Part shown: positions 39,183 through 46,742 of the stretch, one piece after another
Layout of the letters: every line of letters starts with the position of its first letter
How positions within the stretch are numbered: the first letter of the stretch is position 1
From: JACPNO01 sp963825405
GTDB taxonomy: Bacteria > Acidobacteriota > Terriglobia > Bryobacterales > Bryobacteraceae
Assembly (NCBI GenBank): GCA_963825405.1
Contig: CAWGTB010000010.1
Coordinates: forward strand, 1 to 64,000
Direction of reading: 5' to 3'
DNA: 64,000 nt
The notes under the pieces: model-generated
The model's database searches: none
What the model saw: the letters and a program-made list of their open reading frames with translations, nothing else
Told to the model about the DNA's origin: nothing
Program-made: the position numbers and the translations under genes

Positions 39183-40078
39183 AGGCTGTGGCCGGTGAGC
39201 AGCCGGAAAGCCTCCAGATATTTCTCGCTGGTCTTGAGCGCGGTGTCAGCGGGAAGCGGCGGCGCCGGTGGCTGCTTGTTCCAGTGGATCGACTCCAGAT
39301 AATCGCGGACGTACTGCTTGTCGTAGGAATTTTGCGCGCGGCCAGGTTGATAATCGTCGAGGGGCCAGAAGCGCGACGAATCCGGCGTCAGCACTTCATC
39401 CCCTAAAATCAATTTGCCGCCCGCCAGTCCGAACTCGAATTTCGTATCGGCGATAATGATGCCGCGGGGCCGGGCGTATTCCGCGGCGCGGGAATAAATC
39501 GCCAGAGTGAGATCGCGCAGTTGTTCGGCCAAAGCCTGGCCAGTGACGGCCGCCATCTGCTCGAAGGAAATATTTTCGTCGTGACCGGTTTGCGCTTTGG
39601 TCGATGGCGTGAAAATGGGCTCCGGCAGGCGATCGCTTTCCTTTAGTCCAGCCGGCAGACGGATGCCGCACACCGTACCCGACTGCTTGTATTCTTTCCA
39701 GCCGGAACCCGCCAGGTAGCCGCGCGCCACGCATTCTATCTGCACCATCTCAGCGCGCGTCACCAGCATCGACCGTCCTTCGAGCTGGCTGCGGAACGGA
39801 TGCAGCGCGGCGGGATAGTCGTCTACTGTAGCGGTGAGAAAATGCGTGGGCGTGACGTTTTTGAGAAAGTCGAACCAGAAAACGGAGAGCTGCGTGAGCA
39901 CGCGCCCCTTGTCGGGAATGCCGGTTGGCAGCACGCAATCGAACGCTGAGAGGCGGTCGGTCGCGACAATCAGCAGCCGGTCATCGACGACGTAAACGTC
40001 GCGCACTTTGCCGCGGGAGTGGAGCTCCACTCCAGGCAGATTCGTTTCCAGAATAATGTGATCTTCAGTGGACTTCAA
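39179..40078 (-). CDS. purC: Phosphoribosylaminoimidazole-succinocarboxamide synthase
   Basis: 299 residues, intact. SAICAR synthase joins CAIR and aspartate with ATP in de novo purine synthesis. Motifs: LHSRGKVRDVYVVDDRLLIVATDRLSAFD split over the ATP site (SRGKVRDVY, ATDRLSAFD), VECVARGYLAGSGWKEY-type (IECVARGYLAGSGWKEYK), DTKFEFG and GDEVLTPDSSRFW. TTG at 40078 is used as start with AAGG about 8 nt before; no ATG precedes the conserved N-terminus. A good sigma-70 promoter lies 36 bp upstream. Confidence 0.93.
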   Translation of the reverse strand: MKSTEDHIILETNLPGVELHSRGKVRDVYVVDDRLLIVATDRLSAFDCVLPTGIPDKGRVLTQLSVFWFDFLKNVTPTHFLTATVDDYPAALHPFRSQLEGRSMLVTRAEMVQIECVARGYLAGSGWKEYKQSGTVCGIRLPAGLKESDRLPEPIFTPSTKAQTGHDENISFEQMAAVTGQALAEQLRDLTLAIYSRAAEYARPRGIIIADTKFEFGLAGGKLILGDEVLTPDSSRFWPLDDYQPGRAQNSYDKQYVRDYLESIHWNKQPPAPPLPADTALKTSEKYLEAFRLLTGHSL

Positions 40079-40113
40079 TGGCGCCTTCAGAATTTACTCG
40101 GGGGACTCCACAG

Positions 40114-40141
40114 ATCATACCGCGCTGGAGATTTTTGTCAA
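40114..40141 (-). promoter_or_regulatory. Sigma-70-type promoter of purC
   Basis: On the minus strand TTGACA (40141-40136), 16-bp spacer, TATGAT (40119-40114): a perfect -35 and a near-consensus -10. Transcription should start near 40,107, giving a leader of about 30 nt. This promoter probably drives purC-cvpA and perhaps the genes downstream. Confidence 0.7.
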
Positions 40142-40159
40142 ACGTAAAATTGCAGGTGC

Positions 40160-40612
40160 TTAGAGACAAACGCGAACAGCTTGCGCATCAATCTCTTTGC
40201 CGACAGCGGCCAATGTCTCGAGAGGTAAACGCTTTTGGATATCTTGGAACAACTCGTTCTCTTCGCGGCGGATGTGCCGCCGCAGCAGGCCGCAGAATTC
40301 CGTCAGCAGAGCCGCCGTGGGCGTGCCACGCATTTTTTCGACCATCCCTTCGAGCGCGCGATGATCGGCAATCAGCTCGCCGATGGCGGGAATTTCTCCC
40401 AGCTTGGAGTGAATCGCCGGGAAGAGAGTGTTCTCTTCGATTCCGAAATGATTACTGAGTTCAATCTCGTAGCGATCGATGATGCGCCGCGCCAGCTTGG
40501 CCAGGTTGGCTGCTGATGCGTCGCCGGCGAGCCCGCGTTCTGTCAATATGCAAAGCGCCAGGCCGTTGTGGTGTTGCTGGGAAAGCGGAATTAAGGCGGG
40601 ATCGCGCAGCAT
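40160..40612 (-). CDS. Hemerythrin HHE cation-binding domain protein
   Basis: 150 residues with the metal-ligand pattern of a four-helix hemerythrin-like bundle: LSQQHHNGLAL, NHFGIEENTLFP, IADHRALEG, LLRRHIRREENELFQ. It should bind a non-haem di-iron centre and act in oxygen/NO sensing or iron-centre repair. The start ATG at 40612 is 6 nt after a TACAAT, head-to-head with the AIM24 gene, and only 30 bp separate the two start codons. Confidence 0.82.
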   Translation of the reverse strand: MLRDPALIPLSQQHHNGLALCILTERGLAGDASAANLAKLARRIIDRYEIELSNHFGIEENTLFPAIHSKLGEIPAIGELIADHRALEGMVEKMRGTPTAALLTEFCGLLRRHIRREENELFQDIQKRLPLETLAAVGKEIDAQAVRVCL

Positions 40613-40642
40613 GCTTTCATTGTATTTCTTTATACTGACCGG
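40613..40642. promoter_or_regulatory. Back-to-back leaderless promoters in 30 bp
   Basis: TACAAT on the minus strand (40624-40619) ends 6 nt before the hemerythrin ATG. TATACT on the plus strand (40631-40636) ends 6 nt before the AIM24 ATG at 40643. There is no room for leaders or Shine-Dalgarno sites, and the two promoters must compete for polymerase. Confidence 0.55.
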
Positions 40643-41497
40643 ATGGCATTTTGCACGAATTGCGGCGGGCAGCTCGGCGATCAGGCTGCGTTTTGCGGTA
40701 ACTGCGGACGGCCCATAGGCGCGGGCGGTGCGCCTCCGCCGCCGGTAACTGAGCCGCTTGATTACACCATTCAGGGTGACAATCTACAGGTCGCACGCGT
40801 GCGGCTGAAATCCGGACAAGAGGTCTATGCCGAAGCCGGCAAGATGGTTTACAAAACCGGCAACGTGGCGTGGGAGACGCGCATGAGCGGCAACACGCTG
40901 AGCGAAAAATTGCTGGGCGCGCTGCGGCGCACCGTTACCGGCGAGTCGCTATTCCTGACCTATTTCCGTGCCAATGGTCCGGGCGAAGTGGGATTCGCCG
41001 GCAACTATCCCGGAAAAATTCAGGCATTCGATCTCGCCGCCGGGCAAAGCATCATGGCCCAGCGCGATGCGTTTCTGTTCGCGCAGCCATCGGTGACGCT
41101 CTACGTGGCGCTGGTGAAAAAGCTGGGCGTGGGATTTTTTGGCGGTGAGGGATTCATCCTGGAAAAACTGACCGGCCCGGGCACAGTCTTTATCCACGCC
41201 GGCGGCGACTTCGTCGAATTTTATCTGAACGCTGGCGAATCGTTGCAGGTGGACACCGGTTGCATCGTGGCCTTCGACGAAACGGTCGACTACGACATTC
41301 AACTGGCGGGCGGCATCAAGACTGCGCTCTTCGGCGGCGAGGGTTTCTTCCTGGCGACCATGACCGGCCCGGGACGCGTGATCGTCCAAAGCATGACCAT
41401 CAACAAGCTGCGCCGCGAACTGGCGCCAACGAAGCATGGCGGCGATGAACACAGCCCGCTCGGTTCGCTTGGTGGAATATTGGGCAGTGAGGATTAA
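40643..41497 (+). CDS. AIM24/TIGR00266 family protein with N-terminal zinc ribbon
   Basis: 284 residues. The N-terminal 25 residues form a zinc ribbon (FCTNCGGQL, FCGNCGRPI; four Cys as two CxxC). After a Pro-rich linker comes the AIM24-like beta-helical domain: YAEAGKMVYKTGNVAWETRM, FRANGPGEVGFAGNYPGKIQ, GGEGFILEKLTGPGTVFIHAGGDF split over two copies (GGEGFILEKLTGPG and GGEGFFLATMTGPG). The function of the bacterial family is unknown; the yeast homologue is mitochondrial and helps cristae organisation. The internal duplication is plain. The frame is intact. Confidence 0.85.
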   Translation: MAFCTNCGGQLGDQAAFCGNCGRPIGAGGAPPPPVTEPLDYTIQGDNLQVARVRLKSGQEVYAEAGKMVYKTGNVAWETRMSGNTLSEKLLGALRRTVTGESLFLTYFRANGPGEVGFAGNYPGKIQAFDLAAGQSIMAQRDAFLFAQPSVTLYVALVKKLGVGFFGGEGFILEKLTGPGTVFIHAGGDFVEFYLNAGESLQVDTGCIVAFDETVDYDIQLAGGIKTALFGGEGFFLATMTGPGRVIVQSMTINKLRRELAPTKHGGDEHSPLGSLGGILGSED

Positions 41498-41503
41498 ATT
41501 CCC

Positions 41504-42289
41504 TTAGCGGATGGGCGAATACGCCGTTGCCTTGAAAAGCGAAATTTGAATCACGCTCGAAATCTGCCCATGCTGCTCGATGGATTCCTTGCGCACTTTC
41601 AGCCATTCGGGATCGGCGCCGAAAGCGTTCCAGGCTTTTTCGCGCGCGGCTAGATCTTCAAACGGGATCAAGTACGTCAGACTGGGCAGATTCGCGCCAA
41701 TGAGAGTGGAGGTGTAGAGGATCGGGTGAATGCCGACCCGGTGGAAGATGCGGATTTCCGGGCCGGCGAACCGCTCATGCAGCGCCTTGAGCTGCCGCCA
41801 GGTCGGCGAGTGATAAACGCGCAACTCAAAAACGCGCGGTGTCTTCGGCGGATCGGATTGGGCGGATATCTCCGGGCTGTACTCGGTGGCTTCGAGCACG
41901 GTGCGGCTAGCCTGATCGAACGCAGGTTCCGGCGCGCTCTCCCACTTTTCAAAAGCGGCGGACAATTCCTTGTCTGCTGCTAGCTTGTGGTGAATGCCCC
42001 ACATCTCTTCGAGGGACTGATGTCCCACAATGACCGCCATCTGGGGCATGTGAGGAGCAACCAGGGCTTCGAGAATGATTTTTGGCCCCTGATGCACGCG
42101 TGCGAGCGCGGGCAGCGCGATGTTACTGAAATAATCGTGCATGCGCGCCACTTGCGCGCCCTGCTGCAGGAAGAAATTTTCCAGAACATAAATGCCGGTG
42201 CGCTTGCCTGCCGCAGCCGATGCCGCGCTCGGCGTCGCCATCATGCCGAGGCTTCCCAGCGTGGTTCCAAAAAATGCCCGCCGCTTCAT
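41504..42289 (-). CDS. Exported NIPSNAP family protein
   Basis: 261 residues. A Tat-like signal (MKRRAFFGTTLGSLGMMATP, AASAAA) precedes two ferredoxin-like NIPSNAP repeats: TGIYVLENFFLQQGAQVARM and VFELRVYHSPTWRQLKALHE, followed by GIHPILYTSTLIGANLPSLTY, the conserved second half with its GP/PxxxYL feature. The enzymatic role is unknown; such proteins are frequent in acidobacterial and planctomycete exportomes. The start overlaps the stop of the carboxymuconolactone decarboxylase gene by 4 bp. Confidence 0.8.
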   Translation of the reverse strand: MKRRAFFGTTLGSLGMMATPSAASAAAGKRTGIYVLENFFLQQGAQVARMHDYFSNIALPALARVHQGPKIILEALVAPHMPQMAVIVGHQSLEEMWGIHHKLAADKELSAAFEKWESAPEPAFDQASRTVLEATEYSPEISAQSDPPKTPRVFELRVYHSPTWRQLKALHERFAGPEIRIFHRVGIHPILYTSTLIGANLPSLTYLIPFEDLAAREKAWNAFGADPEWLKVRKESIEQHGQISSVIQISLFKATAYSPIR

Positions 42290-42819
42290 ACACCCAAATC
42301 CGGCACCGGCTGCAAGGCGTCGTTGAAGCGGTTGGTGAAATTCGCCACGCAGATCACCAGCGTCAGTTCGACGATCTGTTGTTCGGTGAAATGCTTTTTC
42401 AATTCCTCGACCGAGCCTTCGCGGATGCCGGCCGCGCCGCGCGTGACGCGATCGGCGTAGAGGATCGCCATTTTGTCTTTTTCATCGAAGAGAGGGCTGC
42501 GCTGATAAAACGCCAGCGCTTGAATTTGTTCCAGAGTCACGCCGACTTTTTGGGACGAAGCCGTGTGCGCCTTCATGCAGTACTCGCAGCCATTGACCAA
42601 CGCCGTTTTCAGGTAAGCCAGCTCCTTGTAGCGCGGCTCGAGCGTGCCCTTGTTCATGATGGAGCCGTAGAGCGGCAGGAAGGCCTGCAGGACTCCCGGC
42701 GCATGCGCCATCACTCCGAAAAAATTAGGCATGAAGCCATTGGCGCCAGTGAGCTTGGCGTAGATTTCCTGCAACTCAGGCGCGGCTTTTTCTTTGGTCA
42801 ACGGATGGATCGCGGGCAT
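42286..42819 (-). CDS. Carboxymuconolactone decarboxylase family (AhpD-like) protein
   Basis: 177 residues. The AhpD core has LAYLKTALVNGCEYCMKAHT, with the redox CxxC and the following His, preceded by a conserved acidic helix. The CxxCxxxH arrangement supports thiol peroxidase or alkylhydroperoxidase activity rather than decarboxylation. The ATG is preceded by AGGAGA. It is translationally coupled to the exported NIPSNAP gene. The frame is intact. Confidence 0.87.
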   Translation of the reverse strand: MPAIHPLTKEKAAPELQEIYAKLTGANGFMPNFFGVMAHAPGVLQAFLPLYGSIMNKGTLEPRYKELAYLKTALVNGCEYCMKAHTASSQKVGVTLEQIQALAFYQRSPLFDEKDKMAILYADRVTRGAAGIREGSVEELKKHFTEQQIVELTLVICVANFTNRFNDALQPVPDLGV

Positions 42820-42861
42820 TCAATTCTCCTTTGGAATCAGGTGCCATTGTAATCCGGCAAA

Positions 42862-42882
42862 GGACGGGTTGGAAACCCGCCC
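42862..42882. repeat. GGGCGGGTTT inverted repeat, copy 3
   Basis: ACGGGTTGGAAACCCGCCC, a slightly degenerate copy in the 160-bp gap between the zinc-ribbon gene and the carboxymuconolactone decarboxylase gene. Confidence 0.55.
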
Positions 42883-42948
42883 ATACATCGCCTCGCCTCG
42901 TCTCGTCGTTTCGCGCAAATCGGTGGCAACGTAGAATTCGTTGCTCGT

Positions 42949-42971
42949 AGGGGCGGGTTTCAAACCCGCCC
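42949..42971. repeat. GGGCGGGTTT inverted repeat, copy 4
   Basis: GGGCGGGTTT and AAACCCGCCC form a near-perfect 10-bp palindrome, 8 bp beyond the stop of the zinc-ribbon gene. It could terminate its transcript. Confidence 0.65.
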
Positions 42972-42979
42972 TCTGCCCC

Positions 42980-43306
42980 TCATTGAGACGTTGCGTATTT
43001 TGGCAACCCGCAATGCACGCATTTCCGGGCGAGAAACCCCTTGTTGTACCACCACTTTGCCGCAAACCACTTTCCACACCGTGGGCAGCGCCATGCGCTG
43101 AGACGCAGCCCTGTGACTAAGATGGCTGCCATCCAGGCAACAGCGAAGGCGTACGCGAGCGAAAAGTTGCGAAACATCCAGAGAGAGAGGTATGCGGCGA
43201 CCAACATGACCGGGACGTAGCCAAGAAAGACGAACCAATACAAACTTCTGATTTTCTTGTACCGCCTCCACGCGTCAGTGTAATCTTCTGGCAACGGTGT
43301 GAGCAT
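42980..43306 (-). CDS. Small two-helix membrane protein with C-terminal zinc ribbon (copy A)
   Basis: 108 residues. Two membrane helices (LYWFVFLGYVPVMLVAAYL, YAFAVAWMAAILVTGLRL) are followed by WRCPRCGKWFAAKWW and ARKCVHCGLPKYATSQ, a four-Cys zinc ribbon. The family is not recognised. It is a paralogue of the next gene. TACAAT overlaps the annotated ATG, so the real start may be an in-frame TTG 12 nt downstream, which would match the shorter N-terminus of copy B. Confidence 0.7.
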   Translation of the reverse strand: MLTPLPEDYTDAWRRYKKIRSLYWFVFLGYVPVMLVAAYLSLWMFRNFSLAYAFAVAWMAAILVTGLRLSAWRCPRCGKWFAAKWWYNKGFLARKCVHCGLPKYATSQ

Positions 43307-43339
43307 TGTAGTGGCGACTCAAAGTGAACCGCAACCACA

Positions 43340-43639
43340 TTAGGGATGCGCGGCGTATTTCGGCAACCCGCAATGCACGCATTTCCTAGCCAAAAAGCCC
43401 TTGTTGTACCACCATTTGGCGGTGAACCACTTCCCGCACCTCGGACAGCGCCACTGGCTCAGATGGATCCATGTGGCAAATACACCGACCATCCATGCCA
43501 GGCTGAGTGTAATGACCAGCCAATTGGTGCGAAACACTCGGAGGTTGAGATATTTGGCGAGATAGATTACCGGAGGGCAGGTGAACAGGGCGATCAGAAA
43601 TAGGTTCCTGCGCTTCTTGTAGCGTTCCCAGGCGTCCAT
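43340..43639 (-). CDS. Small two-helix membrane protein with C-terminal zinc ribbon (copy B)
   Basis: 99 residues, the same layout as copy A: DAWERYKKRRN, two membrane helices (LFLIALFTCPPVIYLAKYL, WLVITLSLAWMVGVFATWI), then the ribbon WRCPRCGKWFTAKWWYNKG and FLARKCVHCGLPKYAAHP. The ribbon is almost identical to copy A while the helices have diverged strongly, so selection acts on the cytoplasmic ribbon. Possible roles are metal sensing or protein anchoring; nothing further can be said. Confidence 0.7.
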   Translation of the reverse strand: MDAWERYKKRRNLFLIALFTCPPVIYLAKYLNLRVFRTNWLVITLSLAWMVGVFATWIHLSQWRCPRCGKWFTAKWWYNKGFLARKCVHCGLPKYAAHP

Positions 43640-43691
43640 TTAGTTATTTGACGGATTTTGTCCATCCGCCGTGGACACTCGAATTTCCCGC

Positions 43692-43728
43692 TTGACATCC
43701 GCACGCAGTTAGTACTAATAAATTAGTA
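43692..43728 (+). promoter_or_regulatory. Promoter and palindromic operator of the blaI-like gene
   Basis: TTGACA (43692-43697) is a consensus -35. A perfect palindrome TACTAAT-AA-ATTAGTA occupies 43713-43728 and includes the A of the start codon. The -10 must lie within it (TAATAA, 43716-43721, 18-bp spacer). No Shine-Dalgarno precedes ATG, so the mRNA is probably leaderless. A BlaI-type dimer bound here would block its own promoter. Confidence 0.6.
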
Positions 43729-44123
43729 TGAACACCGCGCGAGCCACCCTCACCGGGCAGGAATTGAAAATTATGAAAGTCGTCTGGCGCCTGGAAACCG
43801 CTACCGTGCGCCAGGTTTATGAGGAGCTTCTCAAGCAGCGCCGCATCGCCTACACCACGGTGATGACCATGATGAACATCCTGGAACAGAAGGGCTATCT
43901 CAAGAAACGCCAGGAGGACCGGGCCTACGTGTATCTCTCCACGCGGCCACAGAAGCAGGTGATCGCCTCAATGGTGCGGGAATTTATTCAGCGCGTGTTC
44001 AACGGCTCGGCCGAGCCGCTGCTGGCGCATCTGGTGGAAGACGAACAGCTCACGGAGCAGGATTTAGAAGAGATCCGCAAGACCATTCGGTCGTCACGAA
44101 AGCCGGGCGGGAGGGCGAAATGA
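43728..44123 (+). CDS. BlaI/MecI/CopY family transcriptional repressor
   Basis: 131 residues. The winged-helix N-terminal domain is LTGQELKIMKVVWRLETATV, RQVYEELLKQRRIAYTTVMT and MMNILEQKGYLKKRQEDRAY, followed by a helical dimer region. In the BlaR/BlaI paradigm the partner metalloprotease inactivates the repressor by cleavage. Here the downstream M56 gene overlaps it by 4 bp, so they form a regulatory pair. The start sits within its own palindromic operator. No beta-lactamase gene lies nearby. The frame is intact. Confidence 0.9.
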   Translation: MNTARATLTGQELKIMKVVWRLETATVRQVYEELLKQRRIAYTTVMTMMNILEQKGYLKKRQEDRAYVYLSTRPQKQVIASMVREFIQRVFNGSAEPLLAHLVEDEQLTEQDLEEIRKTIRSSRKPGGRAK

Positions 44124-45960
44124 GCGCGTCGCTTTTACTCGACATCTTGCTGCGCCTGGAGCGCGCAGATTTGCGTAGTGGTCGGCCTGGGCGCGCTCGC
44201 CGCCTTGACCCTGACGCATCCAAAAGCTCGCCTGCTGTTCTGGCAAGGCCTGCTGGTGCTGTTGCTTTTCCTGCCGCTGATGGAGCCATGGCGGCAGCCG
44301 CTGCCGGAGGGCGTTCCGGCAATCGCCGACGCGCTACCTAAAGGCGCCGGCCCCGTCATCGCAGTGTCGCAAAATACTTTCTGGCGCCGCGAATACTGGC
44401 TGGCGGTGATCGGTCTCGGCTGCGCGCTGCGCCTCCTTTGGATCGCTATCGGATTTCTGCGCCTGCGCCGCTATCGCAAAGAAGCTCGCGTGCTCGCCGA
44501 GCCGCCGGTGCCATTCCGAGCCGCCACCGCCCGCTGGTATTTGCACGATCACGTCGCCGGGCCGGTCACCTATGGCTGGCTGCGGCCGTCGATTCTGCTG
44601 CCCGCGCATTTCGAGCAAATGCCGCCATCGATTCGCGAAGCCATCGCCTGTCATGAACTGGTCCACGTGCATCGGCGGGATTGGTTGTTCGTGATTGCGG
44701 AGGAAATAATCCGCAGCGCGTTCTGGTTTCACCCGGCGGTTTGGTTTGTGCTGAGCCGCATTCAACTGGCGCGCGAGCAAGCCGTCGATCGCGAAGTGGT
44801 GCGCCTGACCGCGGACCGCGATTGCTATCTGGACGCGCTGGTCGCCGTAGCCGCGCAAAAAATCCGGCCGGACGTGGCTCCGGCTCCGTTGTTTCTCAAG
44901 AGGCGCCATCTGGCCGCCAGAGTGGCTGCGGTTTTACAGGAGGTTTCCATGTCCAAGTCTCGTGTTTACGCCGGTTTTATTAGCGTGTGTTCCTGCTTAC
45001 TGTTGGCTGGACGTCTTTCGGTCTGGCTGTTCCCGTTCGCCAGCCCCGCGCAGGTGGTGCCGGACGACAACGGCATCACGGTCGATGCGGGAGGAAAAGT
45101 GCTGCATCGCACGCCGGTTCATTTTCCTGCTGAATCGGCAGTGACGGGCTCGGTGACCATTGAAGCCAGTCTCAATGCCAAAGGGAGAAGTGACCGATGC
45201 CCGTGTGTTGAGCGGACCCGCGGAGCTGCGCCGGGCAGCCCTGGCCAGCGTTCTCGACTGGCACTATGCGGCCGACGCAGGGATTGTCCCGCGCCGTAGT
45301 CACGATCACGTTCAATGAACGAACGCCGGTGCGGGCAAGCCGTGCCCGAAGCTCCGCCATTTGGGAACTGTCGGGAAGCGTTGCCTTCGTCGGCATCGAG
45401 CGCCGAGCAAGAAGCGGAACTGCGCAACCGCCTATCGCTTCATGAAGGAGACTCGATCACCAACGCGTATTGGGATCGAATCCAGGAGGACCGTAATAGA
45501 GTTCGACAGCCATCTCAACGTCAAGATGTCACAAAAGCGCGGCAGTACGGAGATCGACATTCGTGATCGGCCTATTACCGGAGCGGGCGCGCCATCGGCC
45601 GTTGAACGAGCGGGAGGTGCCGGTGGTTGCGGTCGCGGAGAATTTTCCGCCACCCGCTCCCGGTGTCAAACGGCTGACGCATCGACGGCGCTGTTCAGGC
45701 CCGCAATCTGGTGACGCAGCCGCATCCGGTCTATCCGCCGCTGGCCAAGCAGGCGCGGGGTGCAAGGAGTCGTGCGGTTCAATGCGCTGATCGGCGTGGA
45801 TGGCGCGATCAAAGCCCTGCAATTGGTCGAAGGCCCTGAGCTGCTGGTACCAGCGGCCACTGATTCCGTCAAGCAATGGATCTACCGGCCGACCTTGCTC
45901 AACGGCGATCCGGTTGAGGTGGTGACGCAAATCGAAGTGAATTTCACGTTGGCGCGTTGA
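44120..45960 (+). CDS. M56 (BlaR1-type) membrane metalloprotease with POTRA-like and TonB C-terminal domains (frameshifted)
   Basis: About 610 residues. After MSASLLLDILLRLE a shift at about 44,165 leads to membrane helices (VVVGLGALAALTLTHPKARL) and the M56 domain with zinc motif EAIACHELVHVHRRDWLFVI (HExxH), then FHPAVWFVLSRIQLAREQAV, the downstream Glu region. A further helix (YAGFISVCSCLLLAG) leads to a periplasmic part. AELRNRLSLHEGDSITNAYW and EFDSHLNVKMSQK look like a POTRA-type repeat. The end RNLVTQPHPVYPPLAKQAR, VVRFNALIGVDGAIKALQLV and WIYRPTLLNGDPVEVVTQIE is a TonB C-terminal domain. Frames break near 45,185, 45,255, 45,345, 45,490 and 45,600-45,760. It would sense an envelope signal and relieve BlaI repression; classical BlaR1 instead ends in a penicillin-binding domain. 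Confidence 0.75.
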
Positions 45961-45966
45961 TCGGCA

Positions 45967-45990
45967 AGGGGCGGGTTCAAACCCGCCCCT
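45967..45990. repeat. GGGCGGGTTT inverted repeat, copy 5
   Basis: AAGGGGCGGGTTC and its inverse form a near-perfect 11-12 bp stem with a 2-nt loop, 6 bp after the M56 stop. It is a likely bidirectional terminator. Confidence 0.65.
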
Positions 45991-46033
45991 TTCGACAATT
46001 ACGCCGTGGTTTTGCTATCATAGGATTTAACCC

Positions 46034-46267
46034 ATGGCCGGCAATCTATATAATCCAGGCGCGCAGGTTGAGCACGGAAAGTTCGGGCTTGGCACCGTCC
46101 TGTCGTTTAGCGAAGAACGCATTGTGATCAAGTTCGACGATCACGGCGAGAAGAAGTTCGTCACCACCATGGTTTTAGCCTCGCTCAAGAAGAGCGACCG
46201 CCAGCCTCCCGCCGAGAAGCGCGCCGCGCGCCGCAAGAAGGCCGTGCCGGTCGTCGCCGCCCACTAA
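46034..46267 (+). CDS. Small Tudor-like (PcrA C-terminal-type) domain protein
   Basis: 77 residues: GAQVEHGKFGLGTVLSFSEE, RIVIKFDDHGEKKFVTTMVL, then a basic tail (KRAARRKKA). The VxHxKFGxGxV...FDxxGxK pattern is the Tudor-like module at the end of PcrA/UvrD helicases, which contacts RNA polymerase. As a free module with a basic tail it may bind polymerase or nucleic acid. It lies 22 nt upstream of a cold-shock gene, consistent with a transcription-related role. Confidence 0.7.
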   Translation: MAGNLYNPGAQVEHGKFGLGTVLSFSEERIVIKFDDHGEKKFVTTMVLASLKKSDRQPPAEKRAARRKKAVPVVAAH

Positions 46268-46288
46268 GTCCGCACAGGAATCGATCCT

Positions 46289-46735
46289 TTGAACGCCCGT
46301 CAAAAACGTCTTTTCGAGGAATCCAGGAAGAAAAATCCCGATCTCAAAATGCCCGAGATCCAGACGGTTTCCAACTGGAGTGAGGATGATCTGGCCCTGA
46401 TTAAACAGGGCGTAGGCGATAAGACCGGCCGCCCGCCGTCGGCTGCCGGCGCCGCTTCGTCTGAGCCTTCCGAAGCCGGCGGCGAACAGATCGGCACCGT
46501 GGTCACCTATTTCGAAGACAAGGGATTCGGCTTTGTCCGCCCGGATGGCGGGGGCCGCGATATTTTCTTCCACATTTCCCGGCTGAATCAGGGCCAGCCG
46601 ACTGACCTAGTGCCCGGCGCGCGTGTCGCCTACGAACTGGGCATGGACCGCACCGGCAAGATGGCGGCTGCGAGCGTTCGGGTTGTGCCTGCCGAAGCGG
46701 CACCGCCCGCCGCGCCAGCGGCTCCAACCGCGTAA
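46289..46735 (+). CDS. Cold-shock domain protein with N-terminal extension
   Basis: 148 residues. The CSD covers about residues 65-130: GTVVTYFEDKGFGFVRPDGG, RDIFFHISRL. KGFGFV and DIFFH are the RNP1/RNP2 nucleic-acid-binding motifs, and GARVAYELGMDRTGKMAAAS closes the barrel. The first 60 residues (RQKRLFEESRKKNPDLKMPE) are an unusual charged extension and the end is Ala/Pro-rich. TTG start with AGGA about 10 nt before. It ends 7 bp from the convergent kinase. Confidence 0.85.
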   Translation: MNARQKRLFEESRKKNPDLKMPEIQTVSNWSEDDLALIKQGVGDKTGRPPSAAGAASSEPSEAGGEQIGTVVTYFEDKGFGFVRPDGGGRDIFFHISRLNQGQPTDLVPGARVAYELGMDRTGKMAAASVRVVPAEAAPPAAPAAPTA

Positions 46736-46742
46736 TCAGAAA

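Noticed and set aside
42980..43271. Alternative 103-residue frame over the zinc-ribbon gene
   Set aside because: It lacks the paired Cys motif and membrane helices shared by the tandem copies, which support the other frame.
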